Assembly (NCBI GenBank): GCA_035499575.1
Contig: DATJYN010000058.1
Coordinates: 1 to 49,097, forward strand
Direction of reading: 5' to 3'
Length of the DNA: 49,097 bases
Source of the DNA: RBG-16-66-20 sp035499575
GTDB lineage: Bacteria > Pseudomonadota > Gammaproteobacteria > Burkholderiales > SG8-39
Position 1 is the first letter of the stretch. Each line of letters begins with the position of its first letter. Both the position numbers and the translations under genes were made by a program. The notes under the pieces are model-generated. The model had not been told where the DNA came from. It saw only the letters and a list, made by a program, of their open reading frames with translations, and searched no databases. Shown here in pieces: positions 1 through 8,175 of the stretch.

Positions 1-655
1 CCGCGGCGCGGCGCGCGCCGGCACCGTCGGCTTGCCCATCGACGGCGTGGAGATGAAGCTTGCGCCTGTCGCCGACAAGCTCGAGGTGCGGTTCCGCGGA
101 CCGAGCATCACGCCGGGCTACTGGCGCCAGCCCGAGCTCACCGCCGCCGCCTTCGACGAGGAGGGCTACTACCGCACCGGCGACGCAATGCGCTTCGTCG
201 ATCCCGAAGACGCGGCGCAGGGCTTCGAGTTCGACGGCCGGCTCACCGAGGATTTCAAGCTCGCCACCGGCACCTGGGCGAGCGTCGGTCCGCTGCGCGC
301 GAAGATCAACGCCGCCTGCTCGCCCTGGGTACAGGATGTCGTCATCACCGGCCACGACCGCGACGAGCTGGGCGCGCTCGTCATCCCGAACGCGATCGTC
401 TGCAAGGGCCTGTCCGCCGCCGAACTGCGCGCGCGCCTGCAGCCGATATTCGACCGCCTCGCGAGCGAGAGCACTGGCAGCTCGAACCGCATCGCGCGGG
501 CGATGCTGCTCGAGACGCCGCCGTCGATCGACGCCGGCGAAGTCACCGACAAAGGCTCGATCAATCAGCGCGCGGTGCTGAAGAACCGCGCCGCGCTGGT
601 GGAACGCCTCTATGCGGAGCCGCCCGATCCGAGCATCATGATCGCCGCAACCTGA
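1..655 (+). CDS. fcs: Feruloyl-CoA synthetase, C-terminal part (5' truncated by window edge)
   Basis: C-terminal part of an AMP-forming acyl-CoA synthetase. It is expected to activate ferulate and related hydroxycinnamates to CoA thioesters, the first step of side-chain shortening to vanillin or 4-hydroxybenzoate. The frame is open from base 2 with no start, so the N-terminal adenylation core lies outside the window. Visible are the ANL-family stretch GYWRQPE...YYRTGDA followed by a hinge region, DGRLTEDFKLATGTWASVGP. In this hinge, EDFKL..GTW.SVGP is characteristic of the feruloyl-CoA synthase subgroup, unlike the DGR.KD.I of generic CoA ligases. The stop lies 10 bases before the next gene, suggesting cotranscription. 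Subgroup assignment is from memory of the family; another aryl-CoA ligase is possible. Confidence 0.8.
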   Translation, partial: RGAARAGTVGLPIDGVEMKLAPVADKLEVRFRGPSITPGYWRQPELTAAAFDEEGYYRTGDAMRFVDPEDAAQGFEFDGRLTEDFKLATGTWASVGPLRAKINAACSPWVQDVVITGHDRDELGALVIPNAIVCKGLSAAELRARLQPIFDRLASESTGSSNRIARAMLLETPPSIDAGEVTDKGSINQRAVLKNRAALVERLYAEPPDPSIMIAAT

Positions 656-665
656 GCCATCCTGC

Positions 666-1532
666 ATGAACGTCAAAGACCTGGTCGCCATCGACATCCA
701 CACGCACGCCGAGACCTCGACGCGCGTGCTGCCCGACGAAGCCGAGAAGGAGGCGCTGGAAGCGCGCGGCCGCTATTTCCGCTACCAGGCGAAGCACCCG
801 ACCATTGCGCAGATGGCGGCCTACTACCGCGAGCGCCGCATGGCCTTCGTCGTGTTCACCGTCGATCACGAGCGCGGCATGGGCATCCGGCGCATCTCGA
901 ACGAGGAGGTCGCGGAGTCCGCGCACGAGCACAAGGACGTCGCGATCCCGTTCGCGAGCATCGACCCGGCGCGCGGCAGGATGGGCGTGCGCGAGGCGCG
1001 GCGCCTGATCAAGGACTTCGGCGTGCGCGGCTTCAAGTTCCACCCGATCATCCAGGGCTTCTTCCCGAATGACCGCGACGTCTACCCGCTCTACGAGGTG
1101 ATCGCGGAGGCGAGGCTGCCGGCGCTGTTCCACACCGGCCAGACCGGAATCGGCGCGGGCATGCCGGGCGGCGGCGGGCTGCGCATCAAGTACGCCAACC
1201 CGGTCCACCTGGACGACGTCGCCGCGGATTTCCCGCAGATGCCGATCATCATGGCGCACCCCTCGGTGCCCTGGCAGGACGAGGCGCTGTCGGTGGCGCT
1301 GCACAAGCCGAACACCTACATCGACCTGTCGGGCTGGTCGCCGAAATACTTCGAACCGAAACTGGTGCAGTACGCAAACACGCTGCTGAAGGACCGCATC
1401 CTGTTCGGCAGCGACAACCCGGTAATCCAGCCCGACCGCTGGCTCGCCGAGTTCGAGAAGCTGCCGGTCAAGCCGGAAGTACGGCCGCTGATCCTGAAGG
1501 AAAATGCGGCGAAGCTGCTGGGGCTGTCATGA
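666..1532 (+). CDS. Amidohydrolase-2 family metal-dependent hydrolase
   Basis: A 288-residue TIM-barrel amidohydrolase of the COG2159 type, whose members hydrolyse or decarboxylate aromatic and ring-cleavage acids. The metal-binding HxH is near the N-terminus (DIHTHAE, about residues 10-16). Later candidate ligands are His in FKFHPI and LFHTG, His in MAHPSVPWQDEA, and a C-terminal Asp in LFGSDNP. There is no signal peptide, so it should be cytoplasmic. It starts 10 bases after fcs, and its stop overlaps the ATG of the maiA-like gene (ATGA), so the three are probably one operon. The exact substrate cannot be read from sequence. Hydrolase or decarboxylase action on an aromatic intermediate is an inference from context. 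Confidence 0.75.
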   Translation: MNVKDLVAIDIHTHAETSTRVLPDEAEKEALEARGRYFRYQAKHPTIAQMAAYYRERRMAFVVFTVDHERGMGIRRISNEEVAESAHEHKDVAIPFASIDPARGRMGVREARRLIKDFGVRGFKFHPIIQGFFPNDRDVYPLYEVIAEARLPALFHTGQTGIGAGMPGGGGLRIKYANPVHLDDVAADFPQMPIIMAHPSVPWQDEALSVALHKPNTYIDLSGWSPKYFEPKLVQYANTLLKDRILFGSDNPVIQPDRWLAEFEKLPVKPEVRPLILKENAAKLLGLS

Positions 1533-2167
1533 AGCTGCACAGTTATTTCCGGAGTTCGGCGGCATTCCGGGTGCGCATCGCGCTGAACCTGAAGGCTTTG
1601 CCGTACGAGATGAGTTTCGTGCACATCGCCAAGGGCGAGCACCGCAAGCCAGCTTACGGCGCGGTGAACCCGCAGGCGCTAGTGCCGACTCTGGAGGACG
1701 CCGGCAGCCTGCTGACGCAATCGCTGGCGATCATCGAGTACCTTGAAGAAACGCATCCCTTGCCGCCCCTGCTGCCGAAAGATCCGCTTGCGCGCGCCCG
1801 TGTGCGCTCGCTCGCGCTGCTGATTGCGTGCGAGATCCACCCGGTCAACAATCTGCGCGTGCTACAGCACCTGAAGCGCGAGCTCGGACAGGGCGAGGAG
1901 CAGATCAACGCCTGGTACCGCCACTGGATCGCCGACGGCCTCGCCAAGTTCGAATCGGACCTCGTGCGCGGGAAAGATCGTGGCAGGTTCTGCCACGGCG
2001 ACCTGCCCGGCTTGGCCGATTGCTGCCTGGTGCCGCAGATCTTCAACGCCCAGCGCTACCAGTGCGACACTGCGGCGTATCCCGCCACGATGCGCATATT
2101 TGCCGAATGCATGAAACTCGACGCCTTCGAGCGCGCTCAGCCCTCGAAGCAGCCCGACGCGGAATAG
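1529..2167 (+). CDS. maiA: Maleylacetoacetate / maleylpyruvate isomerase (zeta-class GST)
   Basis: A 212-residue glutathione S-transferase of the zeta class, which uses glutathione to isomerise the cis double bond of maleylacetoacetate (tyrosine/homogentisate route) or maleylpyruvate (gentisate route). The N-terminal thioredoxin-like fold carries the zeta signature YFRSSAAFRVRIALNLK, whose SS..xRVRIAL holds the glutathione-activating serine. The motif SLAIIEYLEE (about residue 70) is the usual glutathione-contact segment, and the rest is the all-helical C-terminal domain. Length is normal. The start overlaps the stop of the upstream amidohydrolase. Neither homogentisate nor gentisate dioxygenase is in the window, so the substrate cannot be decided from context. 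Confidence 0.82.
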   Translation: MKLHSYFRSSAAFRVRIALNLKALPYEMSFVHIAKGEHRKPAYGAVNPQALVPTLEDAGSLLTQSLAIIEYLEETHPLPPLLPKDPLARARVRSLALLIACEIHPVNNLRVLQHLKRELGQGEEQINAWYRHWIADGLAKFESDLVRGKDRGRFCHGDLPGLADCCLVPQIFNAQRYQCDTAAYPATMRIFAECMKLDAFERAQPSKQPDAE

Positions 2168-2184
2168 AGGAGAGGAGCAAATCC

Positions 2185-2907
2185 ATGGCTGAAATCACCA
2201 GCTATCGCAGGCCCGTCCCCGGCACGCAGCCGGATTACCTCTTCCCGCCCTATGCGTCGACCGTGAAGCGCGCGCCCACCAAGCCGCTGGTCAGGCTGCC
2301 GCACACGCAGACCGAGCTGACCGGCCCGGTATTCGGCTACGGCGAGGTCAAGCGCGGCGACCACGACCTCACCAAGCAGCACGCCGGCGACCCGATCGGC
2401 GAGCGCATCATCCTCAGCGGCCGCGTGCTGGACGAGAACGGCCGGCCGGTGCCGAATACCCTGGTCGAAATCTGGCAGGCGAACTCCGCCGGCCGCTACC
2501 CGCATCGCGTCGACCAGCACGACGCGCCCACCGATCCGAACTTCACCGGCTGCGGTCGCGCACTCACCGACAAGCGCGGCCATTATCGCTTCGTCACCAT
2601 CAAGCCGGGCGAGTACCCCTGGCGCAACCACTACAACGCCTGGCGGCCCGCCCACGTCCATTTTTCTCTGTTCGGGCAGGCCTTCGCCCAGCGCCTCGTG
2701 ACGCAGATGTACTTCCCCGGCGATCCGCTGCTCGCCGAAGACCCCATGTTCAATTGCGTGCCCGACGAGCGGGCGCGCAACCGCCTGATTTCCGCGCTCG
2801 ATTGGGAGACGACGATTCCCGAGGTCGCGCTCGGCTATCGCTTCGACATCGTGCTGCGGGGACCCGAAGAAACGCCGATGGAAGGCGGGAAAGGGAGGGC
2901 GCGATGA
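2185..2907 (+). CDS. pcaH: Protocatechuate 3,4-dioxygenase beta subunit
   Basis: Iron-bearing subunit of the intradiol dioxygenase that opens protocatechuate to 3-carboxy-cis,cis-muconate, the entry step of the protocatechuate branch of the beta-ketoadipate pathway. It has 240 residues, the usual length. All four ferric-iron ligands can be placed by spacing against Pseudomonas PcaH: Tyr105 (AGRYPH), Tyr144 (GEYPWRN), His157 and His159 (RPAHVHF). ATG 2185 was chosen because it follows a strong purine-rich ribosome site (GAGGAGAGGAGC) and begins with a PcaH-like N-terminus; the frame is open further upstream but overlaps maiA. Its stop overlaps the start of pcaG (ATGA), as expected for equimolar subunits. 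Confidence 0.95.
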   Translation: MAEITSYRRPVPGTQPDYLFPPYASTVKRAPTKPLVRLPHTQTELTGPVFGYGEVKRGDHDLTKQHAGDPIGERIILSGRVLDENGRPVPNTLVEIWQANSAGRYPHRVDQHDAPTDPNFTGCGRALTDKRGHYRFVTIKPGEYPWRNHYNAWRPAHVHFSLFGQAFAQRLVTQMYFPGDPLLAEDPMFNCVPDERARNRLISALDWETTIPEVALGYRFDIVLRGPEETPMEGGKGRAR

Positions 2908-3443
2908 GCCTGCACGCCACCACCTCGCAGACGGTTGGACCCTACCTGCATATCGGCCTGACCTGGCTGATCATCGAGGACCTCGCGTCTGCGCGCGTCG
3001 CAGGCGAGCGCGTTTCCATCGAGGGCCGCGTCATCGACGGCGACGGCAAGCCGGTGAACGACGCGGCGGTGGAGATCTGGCAGGCCGACAGCCGCGGCAG
3101 GTACGGCACGAAGAGCTTCCGCGGCTTCGGGCGCTCGGCCACCGACGCTAATGGCGTCTTCAGGTTCCGCACCATCAAGCCCGGGAGCGTACCCGGGCCG
3201 GGGGGCGTAGTGCAGGCGCCGCACATCGGCGTGAACGTGTTCATGCGCGGGCAGCTCAAGCAATTGGTTTCGAGGATCTACTTCCCGGGCGAACCATCCA
3301 ACGCGAAAGACCCCGTGCTCTCGCTGGTGCCCGCGGAACGTCGCGCCACCCTGATCGCGAAGGAAGCCGCCGGCAAGCCCGGCACGCTGGGGTGGAACGT
3401 GATCCTGCAGGGCCGCGACGAAACCGTGTTCTTCGACTGCTAG
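2904..3443 (+). CDS. pcaG: Protocatechuate 3,4-dioxygenase alpha subunit
   Basis: Non-iron alpha subunit that pairs with PcaH and helps form the active-site pocket. It has 179 residues. It shares the intradiol fold (IEGRVIDGDGKPVNDAAVEIWQ, with only part of the iron ligand set), and carries the alpha-type segment APHIGVNVFMRGQLKQL. This alpha subtype lacks the full Tyr-Tyr-His-His set found in beta, as expected. The ATG at 2904 overlaps the pcaH stop by four bases, suggesting translational coupling. Cytoplasmic; no unusual features. Confidence 0.94.
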   Translation: MSLHATTSQTVGPYLHIGLTWLIIEDLASARVAGERVSIEGRVIDGDGKPVNDAAVEIWQADSRGRYGTKSFRGFGRSATDANGVFRFRTIKPGSVPGPGGVVQAPHIGVNVFMRGQLKQLVSRIYFPGEPSNAKDPVLSLVPAERRATLIAKEAAGKPGTLGWNVILQGRDETVFFDC

Positions 3444-3448
3444 GCCGC

Positions 3449-4909
3449 ATGATTTCCAAGAAGCCCACCGACGAACGACTGCTAGTCTCGGATATTTTCG
3501 AGGGCGAGCGCACGCGCGCCCACCGGCCGGACCTGGGCACGCTGCGCGAGCCGGCGCACGACATCCCCGTCTACCGAAGCTGCGACGTGCTGGTCGTCGG
3601 TGGCGGGCCCTCGGGCACCGCGGCGGCCGTCGCCGCCGCGCGCCTGGGCGCCGAGGTCATCCTGCTGGAGCGCTACAACCACCTGGGAGGCCTCTCCACG
3701 GGAGGCCTGGTGATCTGGATCGACCGCATGACCGACTGGAGCGGCAAGCCGGTAATCCGCGGTTTCGCCGAAGAACTCATGGACCGTCTGCCGGCCGACG
3801 CAGTGGCGGGGCCGGCGCGCAATGAATGGGGCTCGAGGGATGCCGCGTCGGCAGCCCACTGGGCGCAGCGCACCGCCGCGTTCCACGACATCGTCACCTG
3901 GTCGCCGACCGTGGATCCGGAACGCCTCAAGCTCGCTTCGCAGGAAATCGTCCTCGAGCAGAAAGTACGCCTGGTTTTCCACTCCTGGGCGGCGACGCCG
4001 CTGATGGACGACGGCAAGGTGCGCGGCGCCATCTTCGAGAGCAAGGCCGGCCGCCTGGCTGTGCGCGCCAAGGTGGTGGTCGATGCGACCGGCGACGGCG
4101 ACCTGTTTGCCCGCGCGGGTGCGGCCTACGAATCCGATATCGAGGCGGCGGACATTCACCACTGCATGAACACCGCCTGGCTGCTGGGCGGCGTCGACAT
4201 GAACCGCTGGATCGAATTCAGGGCCAGCCAGCCGGAGCAGTTCGCGCAGTTCATGGCGCGCGGGCGCGAGGCGATGCGCGCCTTTGAGCGGCCGTTCGTC
4301 TCCTGGCGCAACGACGTCGCCCTCTTCATGGGCCCGCGCCAGTCCGGCTTTTCCGCGCTCGACGTCGACGACCAGACCGAGGTCGAGATCCGCTCGCACC
4401 GGCTGATGGCCCGGCACCTGGATTTCTACCGCGCGCACGCGCCGGGTTTCGAAAACGCGTTCCTGTTCCTGAGCGCCCCGCAACTCGGCGTGCGCCACTC
4501 CCGCCGGCTGGCCGGCGTCACCAAGATGCTGCGCGCGCACTGGCCGACGGCGCAGGTGTTCGACGACGAGGTCGGCGTGACGCCGAGCGTATCTCCCAAG
4601 TTCCCGAACATTTCCGTGCCTTACGGCTGCCTCGTGCCCGAGAAGCTCGACGGCCTGCTTGCCTGCGGCCGGCACATCGCCTGCGACCCGAATTCGCACG
4701 GCTTCATGCGCGAGATCCCGCAATGCTGGATCACCGGCCAGGCAGCTGGCGCAGGCGCGGCGATCGCCGCAAACCGCGGCCTCGAGCCGCGCGCGATCGA
4801 CATCGGCGAACTGCAGTCCGCGCTCTTGCGTCAAGGGGTCTATCTAAACAACTCGGAGAGAAAACCATGTCAAGCCGAAGCACGCCACCTTTCCGCGCCG
4901 ATCACGTAG
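3449..4909 (+). CDS. FAD-dependent oxidoreductase of unknown substrate
   Basis: A 486-residue flavoprotein of the PF12831 type. The N-terminal dinucleotide fold is clear (VLVVGGGPSGTAAA, about residues 47-60), followed by an acidic strand end (LLERYNHLGG) typical of FAD binding. The C-terminus has the family's second FAD-contact block, with CGRHIACDPNSHGFMR and ITGQAAGAGAAIAA. ATG 3449 is 6 bases after pcaG and fits the start of homologous sequence. The last 43 bases overlap the next gene. It is not a known pca enzyme. Position in the pca operon suggests oxidation or reduction of an aromatic-derived acid, but the substrate is not deducible. Whether it is membrane-associated cannot be told; no signal peptide is seen. 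Confidence 0.75.
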   Translation: MISKKPTDERLLVSDIFEGERTRAHRPDLGTLREPAHDIPVYRSCDVLVVGGGPSGTAAAVAAARLGAEVILLERYNHLGGLSTGGLVIWIDRMTDWSGKPVIRGFAEELMDRLPADAVAGPARNEWGSRDAASAAHWAQRTAAFHDIVTWSPTVDPERLKLASQEIVLEQKVRLVFHSWAATPLMDDGKVRGAIFESKAGRLAVRAKVVVDATGDGDLFARAGAAYESDIEAADIHHCMNTAWLLGGVDMNRWIEFRASQPEQFAQFMARGREAMRAFERPFVSWRNDVALFMGPRQSGFSALDVDDQTEVEIRSHRLMARHLDFYRAHAPGFENAFLFLSAPQLGVRHSRRLAGVTKMLRAHWPTAQVFDDEVGVTPSVSPKFPNISVPYGCLVPEKLDGLLACGRHIACDPNSHGFMREIPQCWITGQAAGAGAAIAANRGLEPRAIDIGELQSALLRQGVYLNNSERKPCQAEARHLSAPIT

Positions 4910-5982
4910 GCAGTTTCCTGCGGCCGCAGTACCTGCTCGAGGCCCGCGAGAAAAAGGCCAAGGGCGGGATCAGCGCCGCCGAGCTGCGCAAAGTCGAGGA
5001 CAAGGCGATCGCCGAGATCGTGAAATTCCAGGAGGACACCGGCCTGCAGGCGATTACCGACGGCGAATTCCGGCGCACTTATTTCCACATCGACTTCCTC
5101 GAGCAGCTCGGCGGCGTCAAGACCGACATCCCGGTGATGATCAAAAGGCCGGACGGCACCGAGGAACTCGCGCCGCCCGTGATGCGCGTGATTGACAAGG
5201 TGCGCCATGCGAAGGACATCCAGCTCGCAGACTTTCAGTACTTGAAGTCCTGCACCACGCGCACGCCCAAAGTCACCATTCCGTCGCCGACCATGCTGCA
5301 CTTCCGCGGCGGCCGCGCCGGTATCAGCAAGCAGCACTACCCTGAGCTGGAACCGGATTTCTACGAAGACGTCGCCAAGGCCTACGGCGACGAACTGCAG
5401 TCCCTTGCCAAGGCCGGCTGCAAATACGTACAAATGGACGACACCAACCTTGCCTACCTGTGCGACGACAAGATGCGCGAGGCCGCCAAGGCCCGCGGCG
5501 ACGACCCGAACGAGCTGCCGCACCGCTACGCAAATTTCATCAACCGCGTGGTAGCGAAGAAGCCCGCCGGCATGACGCTGGCCGTGCACCTTTGCCGCGG
5601 CAACTTCCAGAGCACCTGGGCGGCCCAGGGCGGCTACGAACCGGTGGCCGAGGCTCTGCTCTCGGAGATGAACGTCGACGCCTATTTCCTTGAATATGAC
5701 GACGCGCGCTCGGGCGACTTCAAGCCGCTGCGCTTCCTGCCCAGGGGCAAGACCGTGGTGCTGGGGCTGGTCACCACCAAGCTCGGCGCGCTGGAGAAGA
5801 AGGACGACCTGAAGCGGCGCATCGACGAGGCGGCGAAGTTCGCCCCGCTCGATCAGCTCGCCCTCAGCCCGCAATGTGGTTTTTCCAGCACGGTGCACGG
5901 CAACAACATCGCCGTCGAAGCGCAGCGCGCCAAACTGCGCCTGGTGATCGAAACCGCCGAAGACGTCTGGGGCAAGGCCTAG
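4867..5982 (+). CDS. MetE-like (cobalamin-independent methionine synthase C-domain) methyltransferase
   Basis: A 371-residue protein matching the zinc-binding C-terminal half of MetE, the size of YxjG/YxjH-type proteins. The TIM-barrel start FRADHVGSFLRP and ITDGEFRR are family hallmarks. Zinc ligands appear intact: HxC at His241 and Cys243 (VHLCRGN) and a distal Cys337 (SPQCGFSS). It lacks the N-terminal half needed by full MetE for polyglutamyl methyl-THF binding, so the methyl donor is uncertain. ATG 4867 has a GGAGAG site just upstream and overlaps the FAD gene by 43 bases. Its place between pcaHG and pcaBC is unexpected. A role in handling methyl groups from methoxylated aromatics is speculative. 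Confidence 0.75.
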   Translation: MSSRSTPPFRADHVGSFLRPQYLLEAREKKAKGGISAAELRKVEDKAIAEIVKFQEDTGLQAITDGEFRRTYFHIDFLEQLGGVKTDIPVMIKRPDGTEELAPPVMRVIDKVRHAKDIQLADFQYLKSCTTRTPKVTIPSPTMLHFRGGRAGISKQHYPELEPDFYEDVAKAYGDELQSLAKAGCKYVQMDDTNLAYLCDDKMREAAKARGDDPNELPHRYANFINRVVAKKPAGMTLAVHLCRGNFQSTWAAQGGYEPVAEALLSEMNVDAYFLEYDDARSGDFKPLRFLPRGKTVVLGLVTTKLGALEKKDDLKRRIDEAAKFAPLDQLALSPQCGFSSTVHGNNIAVEAQRAKLRLVIETAEDVWGKA

Positions 5983-5991
5983 CCACTCGCG

Positions 5992-7338
5992 ATGTCGGCG
6001 CTGCAGAACGCCTTCTGGGACGAAGCCTGCGCCGACGCGCTTTCCGACGAGAAGCTGCTCGCCGCGATGGCGCGCTTCGAGGCTGCGCTCGCCAAAGCTT
6101 CCGTTGCGGCCGGTCTGGTGCCTGCCGACGCCGCGGCGGCCATTGCGAATGTTGCAGCCGGCGCGAAATTCGACGCGATTGAACTCGGCAGGGCGGCGCG
6201 CCGCTCGGCCACGCTTGCAATTCCGTTCGTGAAGAGCCTCACGCAACAGGTCGCGGCGGTTTCCCCTGAAGCGGCGCGCTATGTGCACTTCGGCGCCACT
6301 AGCCAGGATGTCGTCGACACGGGCGTTGTCCTGTGCCTGCTCCCTGTTTCGCAACGCGTTTTGTCCCTTTCGCAGCGTATCGGAGACGCCGCCGCTGCGC
6401 TTGCACGGCGTCACGCCAAAACGCCCATGGCCGCGCGTACGCTACTGCAGCCGGCGATTCCGGTGCCGTTCGGATGGAAGGCCGCAGTCTGGCTGTCCAT
6501 GATCACGCGCGCTCGCGCGCGTTTCCGCGTGGCCGCGGCCGAAGCCTTCCAGCTGCAATTTGGAGGCGCTGGCGGGACGCTGTCGGCTTACGGAGCGCAG
6601 GGAGATGCGATTGCCGGCGCGCTCGCGGGCGAACTCGGCCTGACGCGTGCGCCCATCACCTGGCACAGCGCGCGCGGCGGCTTCGCCCGGCTCGGCGCTG
6701 AGGCCGCCATCCTGGCAGGGGCTGCGGGCAAGATCGCGCGCGACGTATCGCTGCTGATGCAGCCGGAAGTCGGCGAAGCCGCTGAACCGTCAGGTGCCGG
6801 CCGCGGCGGCTCGTCGGCGATGCCGCACAAGCGCAATCCGGTTGGCTGCCTTGCAGCGCTCGAAGCCGCGCAACGCGTACCCGGACTCGCCGCCACACTG
6901 CTTGCGCAGCTCGCGCCTGAACACGAGCGCGGTATCGGCCAGTGGCAGAGCCAATGGTTCACGCTGCGCGACCTGTTCTGCAGTACCGGCAGCGCGCTCG
7001 ACGCGATGGCCGAGGTGCTCGCAGGCCTGACGATCGATGAACAAGTCATGCGCGCCAACCTGGATCGCTCGCGCGGACTGGTCTATTCGGAGAATGTATC
7101 GATCCATCTTGCGCGCACCCTCGGCAAGCAGGCCGCGCACGCGCTTACCGAGAAGCTATGCGAGACGGCCGTGCGCGAAGGCAAGTCGCTGTCAGAGGTG
7201 CTGCGCGCGGATCCAGCGGGCAAGACCATGGACGCCAAGGCGCTCGAGAATTTGTTCGACCCGCAAAGCTCCTTCGGCTCCGCTGGTGCGATGATTGAGC
7301 GGGCGCTTGCCGAATGGACGCAATCCATCCAGAACTGA
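5992..7338 (+). CDS. pcaB: 3-carboxy-cis,cis-muconate cycloisomerase
   Basis: Second enzyme of protocatechuate breakdown: it lactonises 3-carboxy-cis,cis-muconate to 4-carboxymuconolactone. It belongs to the fumarase/aspartase superfamily and has 448 residues, the expected length. Visible are the substrate-binding FGATSQDVVDTG segment (about residues 102-113) and the superfamily signature GGSSAMPHKRNPV (about residue 270), which holds the flexible catalytic loop. The ATG is 9 bases after the MetE-like gene and the stop is 7 bases before pcaC, so it is in the same transcription unit. The pca context separates it from adenylosuccinate lyase, to which it is similar. Confidence 0.93.
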   Translation: MSALQNAFWDEACADALSDEKLLAAMARFEAALAKASVAAGLVPADAAAAIANVAAGAKFDAIELGRAARRSATLAIPFVKSLTQQVAAVSPEAARYVHFGATSQDVVDTGVVLCLLPVSQRVLSLSQRIGDAAAALARRHAKTPMAARTLLQPAIPVPFGWKAAVWLSMITRARARFRVAAAEAFQLQFGGAGGTLSAYGAQGDAIAGALAGELGLTRAPITWHSARGGFARLGAEAAILAGAAGKIARDVSLLMQPEVGEAAEPSGAGRGGSSAMPHKRNPVGCLAALEAAQRVPGLAATLLAQLAPEHERGIGQWQSQWFTLRDLFCSTGSALDAMAEVLAGLTIDEQVMRANLDRSRGLVYSENVSIHLARTLGKQAAHALTEKLCETAVREGKSLSEVLRADPAGKTMDAKALENLFDPQSSFGSAGAMIERALAEWTQSIQN

Positions 7339-7345
7339 GGAATCC

Positions 7346-7729
7346 ATGCCCGCGATCAAGACTGAAAAACAGCGCTACGCCCGCGGCCTGAAGCGCCGCA
7401 AGGAAGTGCTCGGCGCGAAATACGTCGAAGCGCGCCTCAGGAACAAGCATCCCTTGACCGACGAATTCCAGGCTCTGATCACGCGCTACGCCTGGGGCGA
7501 GCTGTGGACCCGCCCCGTGCTGGATGACCGCACGCGCCGGCTCGTGGTGCTGGCGATGATGGTGGCGTTGAAAAGCTGGGAGGAATTCGAACTGCACGTG
7601 CGCGCCGGTCTCGAGCGCGAACTCTCGCCGGCGGAACTGAAGGAAGTGCTGATGCTGGCAGCGATCTACTGCGGCGTGCCGGCGGCCAACACCGCCTTCG
7701 GCCACGCGCGCAAGCTCATTTCGCCCTGA
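7346..7729 (+). CDS. pcaC: 4-carboxymuconolactone decarboxylase
   Basis: Third enzyme of the protocatechuate branch: it decarboxylates 4-carboxymuconolactone to beta-ketoadipate enol-lactone. A 127-residue protein of the CMD/AhpD-like all-helical family, with the conserved run WGELWTRPVLDDRTRRL and the block LMLAAIYCGVPAANTAF. ATG 7346 lies 7 bases after pcaB. The frame is also open within the pcaB 3' end, but PcaC homology starts at MPAIKTEKQRYARG. It is stand-alone, with no fused pcaD lactonase as in some bacteria. The 3' end overlaps the convergent thioesterase gene by 14 bases. Confidence 0.93.
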   Translation: MPAIKTEKQRYARGLKRRKEVLGAKYVEARLRNKHPLTDEFQALITRYAWGELWTRPVLDDRTRRLVVLAMMVALKSWEEFELHVRAGLERELSPAELKEVLMLAAIYCGVPAANTAFGHARKLISP

Positions 7730-8153
7730 ACAGTTCCTTCAAGTCATCGGTGATCGGCTGGCCTTTCAGCGGCGTACCGGGGCCATTGGCATAGCGGCCC
7801 CAGACCCGCGTTTCCGAGCCGGCCGCGAGCAGCGTACCGTCGACGCGAACCACGTCATGTGCGAGGACGAACGATTTCCTGCCCCAGCGCGCGATGCGCG
7901 AGCGGACTTCAGCGCGGTCCTCCTGCTCGGCCGGATGCTTGAATTCGCAGCCGGCCGCGACCAGCGGCATCGCCAGCTGCTCGGCGCGCATGCGCTTCGC
8001 GCGATAGCCGACCTGCGCGAACATGTTCCAGGCTGCCGCGTCGAACCAGAGGAAATAGGTCGGATAGAAAATGATGCCGGCTGGATCGCACTCGCCCCAG
8101 CGCAGCTGCACCGGGTGAATGAATACCTTCGAATTGAACTCGTTTTCACTCAC
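7716..8153 (-). CDS. 4-hydroxybenzoyl-CoA thioesterase family protein
   Basis: A 145-residue hot-dog-fold thioesterase closely resembling Pseudomonas 4-hydroxybenzoyl-CoA thioesterase. The active-site motif ECDPAGIIFYPTYFLWFDAA carries the catalytic Asp and the PAGI(V).YP.Y signature. It would release 4-hydroxybenzoate from 4-hydroxybenzoyl-CoA, giving the substrate of the divergent PobA. No signal peptide. GTG 8153 is preferred because family homology starts soon after it; a longer GTG start at 8174 would leave a single base before pobA. The 3' end overlaps pcaC tail to tail by 14 bases. Substrate is inferred from motif plus neighbours. Confidence 0.8.
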   Translation of the reverse strand: MSENEFNSKVFIHPVQLRWGECDPAGIIFYPTYFLWFDAAAWNMFAQVGYRAKRMRAEQLAMPLVAAGCEFKHPAEQEDRAEVRSRIARWGRKSFVLAHDVVRVDGTLLAAGSETRVWGRYANGPGTPLKGQPITDDLKELFRAK

Positions 8154-8175
8154 GCCGCCGGATAATATCAGCACG

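Noticed and set aside
4867..5982. Truncated or pseudogene metE
   Set aside because: The 371-residue length, intact zinc ligands and good start match the stand-alone short MetE-like family, so it is not a fragment.
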